Part shown: positions 10,002-19,199 of the stretch, piece after piece
How the letters are laid out: each line of letters opens with the position of its first letter
Position numbering within the stretch: position 1 is the first letter of the stretch
DNA from: Pyrenophora tritici-repentis
Taxonomy: Eukaryota > Ascomycota > Dothideomycetes > Pleosporales > Pleosporaceae
Assembly (NCBI RefSeq): GCF_003171515.1
Contig: NC_089399.1
Coordinates: forward strand, 2,108,001-2,172,000
Reading direction: 5' to 3'
DNA: 64,000 bases
Translations under genes and position numbers: made by a program
Notes under the pieces: generated by a model
Seen by the model: the letters and a program-made list of their open reading frames with translations, nothing else
Told to the model about the DNA's origin: nothing
Databases searched by the model: none

Positions 10002-10165
10002 TGTCAGATATAATGAGATATTGCACAAAAGTGATGGATGTTGATGATTGTGTGTATTGTGTTCTGTCTATCGTGTGTCCGCGCTTGTGGCCCTCTTGAG
10101 GGGCGCACTGATCCTCTCTACGCTGATTGGTTGCTGCCAACGTCGAGTAACCCTGCTATCTGACA
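10002..10165 (-). repeat. Copia A1 5' LTR
   Basis: 164 bp, no difference seen from 4921-5084. The primer-binding site should lie just inside, at about 9985-10001, but I do not recognise the tRNA. Confidence 0.95.
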
Positions 10166-10922
10166 GCTAGTGAAAGCAGGTGCTAGAGCGGTTCGGTATA
10201 TGGGGTCGGTATATCGAGTCGGTTTAGGGCGTTCGGTAGAGAGGGCGTTTGGTGTAGGCGTCTGTATATAGGGATCTACAAGAGAGAGAATAGATCTATA
10301 CAGCTATTGCCTGGTCGATGTTTTGCTCGTGCGTGTGCTAGTGAAAGCAGGTGCTAGAGCGGTTCGGTATATGGGGTCGGTATATCGAGTCGGTTTAGGG
10401 CGTTCGGTGGAGAGGGTATTTGGTGTAGGCGTCTGTATATAGGGATCTACAAGAGAGATAATAGATCTATACATCTAGTGCCTGGTCGGTGTTTTGCTCG
10501 TGCGTGTGCTGGTGACAGCAGGTGCTGGAGCGGTTCGGTATATGGGGTCGGTATATCGAGTTGGTTTAGGGCGTTCGGGTATAGGTAGCATCTAGATATA
10601 TAGGCCTATTACTTTGCAGCAATAGAGATATATACCTAAGGAAGAGCCGTTGCTCTGTCGGTTTCGTAGAGGGTGCCTTCGATCGAACATCTAAAATCAG
10701 TTGGCGCACGGGCCATTTGCAGAGATTTCTCTCAACTAAGGCCAGGTAACAACTCTGTCAAAGTTGCAGCGGCCAGCGCGCCCGCCACAACGCCTGCACG
10801 CAAAAGCAGACGTTGGAAACTGATTCTAGGAAGGCATTTCAATGGAATTGAGATGAAAAAAGGGTAATCCAGGACCTTTTTGTCATCTCGAAAAGTTGGT
10901 GTTCGATGTGATCCCGGAGATA

Positions 10923-12886
10923 AATTTACATACTCTGAGGTTGCGCGCCGCTTTGGTGTTGATCGCTCTACGTTGTCGCGACGCCATCAACAGATCCGGG
11001 GCTCAAATGAAGCCAAATCACGTAATCAGCAACTCCTTCACCCACACCAGGAGCTACAGCTTCTAGAGCACATTGACGAGCTTACTGAGGCTGGCTTACC
11101 ACCGACGAGGACTATGATCCAGAACTTTGCTAGTGCTATAGCCGGAAGGGCTACCTCCCAAAGCTGGGTGACGCGCTTCTTTCACCGTCATCCCGACGCG
11201 ATTATATCACGTTGGTCAACTGGTTTGGACCGCAATCGCCACCGGGCTGATTCTGTATACAAGTACGAGTCGTACTTTGATCTACTATCTACTAAAATGG
11301 CTCAGCACCATATTCGGGCGCAGGATGTATATAATATGGATGAGAAGGGATTCCTTATTGGAGTGACGGGGAGGAGTAAGAGAGTGTTTAGTAAGCAGAA
11401 ATATGAGACTGGGGGCTTTAAGAAAGTGATACAGGACGGCAACAGAGATTGGATCACTGTTATCGCTGCTATATGTGCTGATGGGAGTACGTTACCGCCC
11501 GCGATTATATACGAAGCTACTTCGGGCAACATGTACGCCAGATGGGTTGATGATATCGCAATTGACGATCCAGTCTACGTTACCTCAAGTCCCTCAGGGT
11601 GGACCAATGATCAGGTAGGCCTGGCATGGCTCGAACAGGTGTTTGATCGCCATACGAAGGAGAAGGCCGGCAATCACACACGCTTACTCATCCTTGACGG
11701 CCATGGGAGTCACGTTACTATGGAGTTTATTGACTATGCGATCGCCCACAATATTATGTTACTCATACTACCCCCCCATAGTACCCATACGCTGCAGCCA
11801 CTCGATGTGGTAATGTTCAAACCTCTGGCAGCCGCGTACTCACTCAGCTTGCAGCACTACCTCCAGGCGAGCCACGGTCTCTTAGCTGTGAGGAAGGATG
11901 ACTTCTACCGTCTTTTCAAGCCTGCCTGGGACTCCTCTTTCATTAAGAAGCACGCGTTGAAGGCATTTAAAGCCACTGGGATAGCTCCTATAGATCCCGA
12001 AGTAGTACTTAAAAAGTTCCGAAAGTCAACACTAACAGCACCGCCGCCACTAGTGAACGTGAGTAGAGCTACTATCACGAACCTCATTAATCAGGCCTAC
12101 GATCCGAGCTCTATTGCGGCCAACAACCTCTCAGAAATACTCCTCCGCCTCCAGGCTGCCAAAGAGATCGCCGAGTACGAGAAGGACGCACTGCGCGCGG
12201 CGCTACACGTTCACCAGAAGCCCCGCAATCGGCACGAACCTCCCCTAGATCTACAGCAGCGAAAAGCGTTCCATTCAGGGGCAGTTTGGTGGTCGCCGTG
12301 CAAGCTTCGAGAGGCCCGCTTCAGGCAGCTAGTGAAGGAGAAGGAGAAGGAGAAAGAGCTACTTGATAAGATAGAGTTGAAAGAGGCAAAGGAGAACAAC
12401 AGGATCTATCAACTTAAGATCAAAGAGGCAGCGCGGGCGGCGCGTGAGGAGGCAAAGAAGGTGCGGGATGAAGCCAAGGCTGTAAAGGCTGCCGAACTTG
12501 ACGCCAAACGACGCGATCGCGACGCTGCAAAGGCTATACAACAACCCCAATCGGGCAAGCGTAAGGCTTCAAAGCCCGCTGCAAAGCAACAGCCAAAAAA
12601 ACGACGCGTGGGTGGTGCTGGCGGTGGCACTCTGGCTGAGGTGGCTGCACCGGCTCCCCACCAACAACCACCCGACGCGGCCGGGCCGTCAATACTCCGG
12701 CAAAATATAGATAGACAAAGTTGTAGAGCTACGTCTATAGATCAATACACCGGAAAATCTCGCGATAATAGTTATTGTACGTGGCTGCACAGCCTCAACT
12801 TTGCCGTCGTCGCGATATTGGTGGGGTGTGCGGCACGCGATTATGGGCATCACGCGCACAGACACGTTAGTCCGTGCGCTAACTAA
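10923..12886 (+). pseudogene. pogo/Fot1 transposase, main part
   Basis: It continues from 4239-4293 after the X1 insertion. It has an N-terminal helix-turn-helix (FGVDRSTLSRRHQQIRG), a CENP-B-like second HTH with the RWSTGLDRNR segment, then a DDE_1 catalytic domain with Asp in YNMDEKG, Asp in LILDGHGSH and Asp in LQPLDV; the last two are 35 residues apart (DD35D). A Lys/Ala/Glu-rich coiled coil and basic C-terminus follow. The frame reads through the 3' inverted repeat and stops only at 12886, 19 bp past the element, so the native stop is lost or a 3' intron is missed. Cleavage would need the severed N-terminal HTH, so it is probably inactive here. Confidence 0.86.
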
Positions 12887-13036
12887 TTTTAGAGGTTCGA
12901 TCGAAGGCCCCTAACACGGAATCAACAGAGCAACGGCTCTCTCTTAGATATATAGCTCTATTGCCGTAGTAAAGCATTAGACCTATATATCTAACGTCTA
13001 CCTACACCAAACGACCTTATCCTAATCGATATAACT
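12870..13036 (+). repeat. X0, continuation of the old X element
   Basis: It resumes the X sequence after the pogo element, matching the region with GTTCGATCGAAGG and the ACGGCTCT stretch of young copies, with many transitions. Its 3' half is missing: it stops at the LTR starting at 13037. Confidence 0.75.
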
Positions 13037-13417
13037 GTTAGATTGTGATGGGTTATCAAAGACGGGGATAATAGTATAATAGTATGATAGGGATCGATTG
13101 TATTGTTGTGGTCTAATGTCGTGTTGTGTTGTGTGTGAGGGATCGATCAAGAAAGATTGGATTTGACAAGATACAAGCTCTCGAGCTATCTACGTTGTGA
13201 GCCCGAACTTATGCTGTGAGCGCCAAGGCGCTAGTCCGATAAGATAAGAATCTTATCGATATGGGGGCCATGGATCCGTAACATTGTGATCCAACGCCGT
13301 TCGATCAGTTGGGTCGCGGTGGATTGTGCGCGCTGACTAATTTAACTGATCCACAGAATCCACAGCTCCGAACACCCGGATTTTGTCCACCACCCAAAAT
13401 ATGCCTATGTTCTAACA
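13037..13417 (-). repeat. Copia family C LTR with a nested solo LTR
   Basis: 226 bp after removing the nested 150-bp LTR and its 5-bp duplication. The tips TGTTAG and TCTAACA are CpA-context mutants of those at 3010. CACCCCCTCAGCTT follows at 13418, the reverse complement of a Copia polypurine tract, so this is a 3' LTR of a minus-strand element. Confidence 0.82.
13134..13283. repeat. Nested solo LTR, 150 bp (family D)
   Basis: It begins TGTGAGGGATCGATC and ends GGATCCGTAACA, with the 5-bp duplication TTGTG (13129-13133, 13284-13288). A longer copy is at 40180-40346. Confidence 0.85.
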
Positions 13418-13510
13418 CACCCCCTCAGCTTAAGAGCCTTGAGCTAGATTAATTACAGCTAAGCTGCTCTAATTGAGCTTAGATCTCTATAATAGGTGAC
13501 TAATTGTGTA
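13418..13510 (-). mobile_element. Remnant of family C Copia internal region
   Basis: It holds the polypurine tract and about 80 bp of AT-rich sequence, then is cut by the LINE tail at 13511. Confidence 0.55.
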
Positions 13511-13757
13511 TTATTATTATTATATTTCCATTAGAGTCCTGTATCAGTCGGTGACTATGTAGGACTTTGGCTAAGCCGTTCTATGTATGATGGTCGTTGT
13601 GGAGTTTCTATGGGTCTTGTACAATTTGGGTGGTGTTTTGCGTACTCCAATTTCAGAGCTAGTCTTCCATTGGCGCGGGTGCTAAAGAGCAGTGTGGTGA
13701 ATAGAAAGAGATGTAGCAGCGGGCTCTTTTAGATAAGGAAATATTGTTTTTGTAGTT

Positions 13758-14434
13758 TTATACAGTGTCTGTCTGTTCGGTGGTTTGCCCAAGGTGCCAT
13801 TTTCTCGTGCCAATCCTAGTACTTGCAATAAAGGCTAGAGTAGCTTTGATGCCTGTCTTTGTTTGGAGGAGGAGTGGGAGGGTGATGGGTCTGTGTGGTA
13901 TTGATTCTTTGAGTGTATTTCGATGTGTTTTGTACTGTTTGCAATCTAGAAGTAGATGCTGTGGTGTTTGTGGTTTGTAGCATATACATAGATTGCAGTC
14001 TCTCTTGTTGAATCTCTTAAGGTAGGAGTTGAAGTATCCATGTCCTAGCTTGAGTGAGTAGAACGCGCTCGAGATTTCTCTTGGTGTTCCCTTCGGGACT
14101 TTGATTGTTGTATGTGTGTTGAGCTTGAAGATCCTTGAGTAGGAGCTTCTGTTTTTGGTGGGCCTGTCGGTATACCTCTTGTACTCCATCAGTTGTTCTG
14201 TTTTTTGTATTTTGTTGATTTCTGTGCCTAAGTAGGCTAGGCTCGCTGTGGTCGATGTTGTTGGTCTCTCTTTAGCTGCTTCCTTTGCTAGCGTGTCGGC
14301 TTTTTCGTTGCCCTTGACGTCGTTATGTCCTGGGGCCCACTGCAGGTGGATCGATGCTTTCTTTGTCGTTATTCTCTTTGCAGCTCTGATGCATCTTAGT
14401 AGCCACTGTTGTCCCGGGTTGTCCGATAGGTTGT
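13758..14434 (-). pseudogene. LINE RNase H, C-terminal part (copy 2)
   Basis: It carries the same residues as 1194-1875, including WAPGHNDVKGNEKAD, and is intact to the stop at 13758. Upstream it should join the ADNQAAIHRL segment at about 16260; the TR-GAG-like element lies exactly between. Confidence 0.82.
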
Positions 14435-14439
14435 TAAGC

Positions 14440-14695
14440 TGTAAGGGGCTAGACCCCAGCGGCTGTATCGATGACGATACACAGATGACTGATCAAGAGA
14501 TGCCTTGTAACAGAGTGGATTTGACAAAGAGCTACAAAAGGATGCTAGCTGTACATAAATACAGGAGCGGACCGAAGATGGGCCGAAGTAGAATTAGATG
14601 GATGATGACAGAAACCTATAGATGTATCTCGAAGGAATCGCATGACGACAGCTACGCACACAGCGTAGCGCATGTAATAGGCTCAGCCTGTTACA
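14440..14695 (-). repeat. 3' LTR of the complete TR-GAG-like element
   Basis: 256 bp. On the plus strand it reads from TGTAAGGGGCTAGACC to CTCAGCCTGTTACA. Confidence 0.9.
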
Positions 14696-15921
14696 TTACC
14701 CCCTCCTTTTTAGCAGCCGCGAGGCGAGCTGCTAGTGCAGGGCTGCGTGCAAATTTTGTGAGATGGTGCGTGCTGGCAGGTGTATCTGCAGTGGTAGGAA
14801 TAGCTAACTGAGAGCAGGGGCGAGACCGAGACTGAGAGCGGGAGCTGGAGCGGGAACTAGAGCGGGAACTAGAGCGCGGGCAGCTACTAATCCAATGGTC
14901 AGCGGCGCCGCAATAAAGACATAGGTTGTTGCTAAGGCGATAGGCACGGCGTTCGTCAGATGAGTCAGAGGAGGATGCAGACAGGCGGCGGGCTGGTTTA
15001 CGGACCGAGGATACTCGTGCGGACTGAACTTGGATTGGATCAACATCCATAGGATCTAGCTGGCGACTGACTTGTTTGGGTTGCTGGGGTGGCTGAGGCA
15101 GACTCCGCAACAATCAATCGGATCGGCATGATTGATTCCTATCTAGGTTAAAGGCTGCCTAATAAAGTAACTCTTTAACCTATATAGGAATCAATCATGT
15201 CGATCGATTGATTGTTGCGGAGTCTGGGCTGAGGGCGGCTGGAACGTCGATCGAGGCTCTGAACAAGCTCAACGTATTCATCGTACGGAATAGTAAATAG
15301 AGAGTCGTTTGACTCTTCAAGAGACTGACGGAGAGAAGAGCGAAGACCACGGTGGAGTACTGATATACGGGATGTATCAGGCCAGGTCGAAGCACCAGAT
15401 TCGTATGCGAGACGCTCAAATCGTGCAAGATAAGCTATCAGAGACTCCTCGTCACGCTGACGGACTAAGGAGAAACGCTGAATAGCCTCCTGTTGCTCCC
15501 TTGGGTTGTGGCAGAGACGCTGAAAGAAGGAAAAGATATCCTCCACATCCCACGTGTTGTTTTCTTCAGCTTGATGGCGGAGGTGTAGGACAGATGCTTG
15601 CTGAGGTTGTTCTAGGCGGTCCCATACATAATCAAATGCATCAGCTCCTGAGAGCTGGTCTGATCGAAGCTTGGCGCGGATTGAAGGGAGCCATGTCCGG
15701 AGTGTAAGCGGCTTTCCGTCAAAACGAGGTGGATCAGGAAGGCGGGAACGGGACGGAGGAGTGGCGGATCTGAGCTGGAGCTCAAGCTGATGTACGCTGG
15801 CGCGCGATGCGTCAAGATCAGATCGGAGTGACTGGATCTCAACACGCTGGTTCTGGACCTCCTGCTGTAGCTGTTGTACGAGCAGGAATAGAGAGGACTG
15901 ATCTAGGTTCGGGTTTGACAT
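14682..15921 (-). pseudogene. gag of the complete TR-GAG-like element, MITE-interrupted
   Basis: I chose the ATG at 15921 (MSNPNLDQSS); an in-frame ATG at 15948 is nearer the LTR. Domains in order: an N-terminal coiled coil (residues 5-50), a linker with PPRFDGKPLTLRTWLP, the gag capsid helices, the MITE-S insertion (15099-15226), a CCHC knuckle, an Arg-Ser repeat, and an AARLAAAKKEG end that runs over the polypurine tract into the LTR. Without the MITE it would be about 365 residues. The capsid type is Gypsy-like. With no enzymes of its own, it would depend on an autonomous relative. Confidence 0.8.
15099..15226. mobile_element. MITE-S copy in TR-GAG-like gag
   Basis: Same element and same target site as 407-534, with the 8-bp duplication GGCTGAGG on the plus strand. 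It shows that the two TR-GAG-like copies descend from one already-interrupted copy. Confidence 0.9.
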
Positions 15922-15989
15922 GGTGCCGGAAAAAAATAATTCTAACAAGGTTTCTGGCTGGGCTGGCGGGCAAGTTGGTCAAATCCAAA

Positions 15990-16245
15990 TGTAAGGGGCT
16001 AGACCCCAGCGGCTGTATCGATGACGATACACAGATGACTGATCAAGAGATGCCTTGTAACAGAGTGGATTTGACAAAGAGCTACAAAAGGATGCTAGCT
16101 GTACATAAATACAGGAGCGGACCGAAGATGGGCCGAAGTAGAATTAGATGGATGATGACAGAAACCTATAGATGTATCTCGAAGGAATCGCATGACGACA
16201 GCTACGCACACAGCGTAGCGCATGTAATAGGCTCAGCCTGTTACA
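15990..16245 (-). repeat. 5' LTR of the complete TR-GAG-like element
   Basis: 256 bp, identical on reading to 14440-14695. Confidence 0.9.
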
Positions 16246-16250
16246 TAAGC

Positions 16251-17128
16251 CTATGGATTGCTGCTTGGTTGTCTGCGTATACGTAGATCTCTTGGCCTTC
16301 TTGTGCCACTATAGCCGCGTGTTCAAATGCCTGTGCTATCCCCTCTAGTTCATCGTTGTAGACTAGTTGGGAGCATCTAATGTTTGTCTTTTAAGAAAAT
16401 GTTTCTTCGTGGGTGGAGCTGTACGCTACTACACCTACGCCGATCCCTATTCCCTTGTCGTGTTGTGAGGCATCTGAGTAGATTGCGGTGAAGTTATCTC
16501 CGCTCCTTGATAGGATATAATCCGTGTGTGCAATTGCCTCTTCCTCTTTGCTCTTTTTTGATACAGTAACCTTGTAGTTAAGACTTTCCTACGGTCTGAA
16601 CCTATATAGGATTATCTTTTCTACGCTGTTGTTGTCTCTCTCTGGGATTGACTTAACAATAGTATATAGTTGTCTATGCTGGTTTGGCTTTTTGTAGCTA
16701 GCTTTGTCTGTATTTATAATCCTTGTAATTGCTTTCTAGATTAGGTAGTTGCTGGATAGCTGGTGTGCTCTAGACGCATACTTTCGGTTGTTGGTGTTGA
16801 GTCTAATTGCAGGTGACGTAAGTCCGGATTCAATGCTTGTTGGTAGAGATAGTGACGTTCTGAACACTCTAATTATCTTTCTACACGCTAGGTTGTGCAG
16901 TGATTGTAGGAGGCTAGTGGCGTAGCTTTGGTTCTTCCAGTATATTTGTGATCCGTAGTCTGCAACGCTTGTGACGCAGGCTAGGTATAGTTATCGTACT
17001 GCTTTTGGGGAGAGTCCTCTTTCGATGTTAGCTAGTCTCCCTAGTCTATAGAATGCTTTCCTTGCTTAGCTTACGCGTGTAGCAATATGTTCCTTAAAGG
17101 ACAGTCTATTGTCTATGTGGATACCTAG
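16251..17128 (-). pseudogene. LINE RT-RNase H connection, decayed
   Basis: The frame carries recognisable LINE sequence (LGIHID, then ADNQAAIHRL near 16260, the RNase H Asp segment) but is interrupted by several stops, the first right after DTIK at 17129. Several stops are TAG, as from CAG by C-to-T change. So this copy cannot make a full ORF2 protein. Confidence 0.7.
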
Positions 17129-18628
17129 CTATTTGATTGTGTCTTTCGGTTCTACAATGGTGTTGTCTGGAAGCTGTAGGCTTCTCTCTTTTCTCTCTTT
17201 CTTGGCGGTAAAGTGGATGAGCTCTGTCTTAGCTATATCGAACATAATCGCTAAGTTTTTCCCTCGGTGAGATAGTAGGCGGACTTGCTGTTCTAGTATT
17301 TTGACATTTTTCTTTAGCGATGTTGAGGATGTCGATAGAGATAGGTCGTCAATATAGGATAGGTTGAAGCTTTGTAGTCCTGGGAAGAGGTCTCTGGTGT
17401 AGATAAGAAAGAAGATTGGAGACACTGGGCTGCCTTGAGGTATCCCAGCTATTATCTCGGAGAATTCTTGTGTCTTATTGTCGAAGGAGAGTCTTAGCGA
17501 TCTGTTTGAGAAGAAGGATTTTGTCCAAGCGATAAGACTAATTGGAAGGCCTAGCTTCTTAAGCGTTCGCAGGAATTGATTGTGTGAGACGTGGTCAAAT
17601 GCTCCCTTTACGTCCAGGAAGATAGTTGATGTTATTTGGCCTTTCTGTTTCTGGTGCTGAATTTGGTCGCTAAGTAGCATAGCTGCATCTATTGCAGATT
17701 TCTTGAGTCTACCCCCAATTTGGGTTGGGTGTAGTAGCTCTGTGATTTCTGCTAGATTGCTCAGCCTACTTGCGGTGATTCTCTCGTTAATCTTTCCTAA
17801 ACAGCTTAATAGAGTGATAACTCTGTAGGCTTTTGGGATTGAATAGTCTGGTTTTGATGCCTTTTTAAGAACAGCTCCTGTAGCTTGTTTCCAGCATTTT
17901 GGGTGGTATCCATAGTTGAATAGGAGTGAGAAAGCTCTAAACATTGTTTGCGGTTGAGCTTTGTACGCGGCTGTGATTATGTCTTGTGTTATTGCATCTG
18001 GTCCTGGGGTGCTACTTTTGACTTGACTTGAGCATGCTCGTTCTAGTTCAGTCGTGGATAGTGCTGGCCAATCCCATCTCTTTTCCTGGTAGTTGGTGAA
18101 TGTGGGCGCTTCGGTTATGGGCGGTGGTGGGAATAGCGTGTTGCGGAACGCTTGGCATTTCTTGTCGAATGATGTTTCTCCTTGTATAGGTGGAATTCTT
18201 TCGACTTTGTTATCCTTTGTATATGCCATGGCTTTGTAGATTGACTGCGGGTCTTCCTTCTCTAGGAATTCATTCCAGTGTTTCCTTTTAGCGTCTTTGA
18301 TTGCCTTGTTGTAGGTGTTTCGTGCACGTAGGAAGTCTCTTTTCTCTGGGTAGGCGTCGTGTATCGCAGTAGTTTCGAGCTTTTCTTTAAAAATCCTTCT
18401 ATAGTGGGAAGTGTCTTGTCGTAGCTTTGTCAGCTCTTTGTTCCACCAAGCTTTTGGTTTTGGACCAAGTCTAGTGATAGGGATAGCTTTGTTTGCTGCA
18501 GTTTGGATTGCTTGAGTTATTGCTTTACCAATCTCTTCTAGCTGTTGCTCTAGCTCTGTATTGTTGCCGAGGAGGAGGTCCATTAAGTCTGCCTTTCTTG
18601 GATCACTGATCTGGTCCATATCTTGCAA
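17129..18628 (-). pseudogene. LINE reverse transcriptase domain
   Basis: This open stretch of about 500 residues has an N-terminal endonuclease-RT linker rich in charged helices, then RT motifs: SSTPGPDAIT, FLDVKGAFDHVSHNQ (catalytic Asp), GIPQGSPVSPIFFLIY, and the catalytic SYIDDLSL at about residue 425. This order and the downstream RNase H fit the Tad/I group. Known role: target-primed reverse transcription on nicked nuclear DNA. It is open over its length but separated from endonuclease by MITE-L and from RNase H by a stop, so it is not functional as it stands. Confidence 0.85.
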
Positions 18629-18680
18629 GGTTTGACTGTTTTGGATTGCCGTTTCTAGTTCTTTGTTGAAGGTGTCCCAG

Positions 18681-18842
18681 TAGACTCCGCAACAATCAAT
18701 TCAATCCGGTCACTCTCCTAGACCCACTTACCTATCTAGGTAGGGCTTAAACTCCTATAGGTAACTACTAGGCTTAAAGCGGTAATCAATCAATCCAATC
18801 TGAACCTTCTAGGACCCACTTAATTGATTGTTGCGGACTGTG
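18681..18842. mobile_element. MITE-L, 162-bp hAT-type MITE, inside the LINE
   Basis: The ends are AGACTCCGCAACAATCAAT on the left and, inverted, ACAGTCCGCAACAATCAATT on the right. It has flanks TGTCCCAG (18673-18680) and TGTCC-AG (from 18843), an 8-bp duplication with one base lost. The same LINE frame continues on both sides (KANW, then DTFNKELE). Its tips are shared with MITE-S but its centre differs. Confidence 0.83.
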
Positions 18843-18990
18843 TGTCCAGTTAGCCTTTGCAGTATTAAATCTGGGTTGGTTTGTCGGGTTTTCTACAAGG
18901 TCTGCGTTTGTTTGGATGGAGAATAGGAGGCCGTAGTGATCTGATCCAGTTTCAGGTATGGTCTGCCAGTCCGTAGCTTTGCTAGCCAAG
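18843..18990 (-). pseudogene. LINE endonuclease C-terminus
   Basis: It contains ETGSDHYGLLFSI, the SDH motif near the end of APE-type LINE endonucleases, followed by the linker toward RT. The rest is lost at the Copia A2 boundary. Confidence 0.72.
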
Positions 18991-19154
18991 TGTCAGATAG
19001 CAGGGTTACTCGACGTTGGCAGCAACCAATCAGCGTAGAGAGGGTCAGTGCGCCCCTCAAGAGGGCCACAAGCGCGGACACACGATAGACAGAACACAAT
19101 ACACACAATCATCAACATCCATCACTTTTGTGCAATATCTCATTATATCTGACA
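18991..19154 (+). repeat. Copia A2 5' LTR
   Basis: 164 bp, TGTCAGATAGCAGGG to ATTATATCTGACA, the same sequence as the Copia A1 LTRs in reverse orientation. Confidence 0.94.
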
Positions 19155-19199
19155 ATTAAGAGTCTCACTGCCTCAATAACGAGCGATAAAACCACGAAA

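Larger units (their letters stand above)
4921..10165 (-). mobile_element. Copia A1, full-length Ty1/Copia retrotransposon
   Basis: It has two 164-bp LTRs, 4921-5084 and 10002-10165, identical to each other on reading. The 5-bp duplication GCTAG flanks it (4916-4920, 10166-10170). The polypurine tract lies at 5085-5098 (plus strand CACCCCCTCAGCTT). Domain order is gag, protease, integrase, RT, RNase H, the Copia order. Identical LTRs mean a very recent insertion, here into the VNTR of X1. Confidence 0.96.
4294..10909 (-). mobile_element. X1: non-autonomous LINE-mobilised element, nested in pogo and carrying Copia A1
   Basis: Sense is the minus strand: the 5' start is at 10909 and the 3' tail (TAA)n at 4294. 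The 13-bp duplication GATCCCGGAGATA flanks it (4281-4293, 10910-10922). After subtracting Copia A1 it is 1,365 bp. About 230 bp at the 3' end match the LINE 3' end; the middle is a tandem array with unit starts near 4571, 4741, 4825, 10251 and 10422; the 5' ~300 bp are unique. It has no credible protein. Confidence 0.88.
4139..12867 (+). mobile_element. Fot1/pogo-type DNA transposon, split by nested X1 and Copia A1
   Basis: The ends are inverted repeats of about 45 bp (4139-4183 and 12823-12867) starting ACGTGTCTGTGCGCGTGATG, flanked by TA on both sides (4137-4138, 12868-12869) as expected for Tc1/mariner. Without the nested insertion the element is about 2.1 kb, a normal Fot1/pogo size. It sits inside the old X0 copy. 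Confidence 0.9.
14440..16245 (-). mobile_element. TR-GAG-like gag-only LTR element, complete copy
   Basis: Two 256-bp LTRs (14440-14695 and 15990-16245), identical on reading, are flanked by the 5-bp duplication TAAGC (14435-14439, 16246-16250). Next to the 5' LTR is a TGG-starting candidate primer-binding site (about 15980-15987); next to the 3' LTR is the polypurine tract (plus strand 14696-14710, CCCCCTCCTTTTT). The internal part codes only for gag. Length is about 1.67 kb without MITE-S. This matches the structure called TR-GAG in plants. Confidence 0.88.
13511..18990 (-). mobile_element. LINE (Tad/I type), minus strand, with nested TR-GAG and MITE-L
   Basis: From the sense 5' side it holds the end of an APE-type endonuclease (18990-18843), MITE-L (18842-18681), reverse transcriptase (18672-17129), a decayed connection and RNase H start (17128-16251), the TR-GAG-like insertion (16245-14440), the rest of RNase H, and a (TAA)n tail at 13511. 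The 5' part is cut off by Copia A2 at 18991. It is the only copy here with enzymatic domains that resemble the machinery X would need. Confidence 0.88.

Noticed and set aside
10028..10028. Copia A gag start inside the 5' LTR
   Set aside because: The extra residues are encoded by the LTR and leader, and the ATG at 9956 gives a normal gag N-terminus.
12894..12910. B-box-like GGTTCGATCGA in X0 as sign of a tRNA-derived SINE
   Set aside because: Only a partial match, young copies have an even weaker one (TGTTCGATC), and no A-box is seen.
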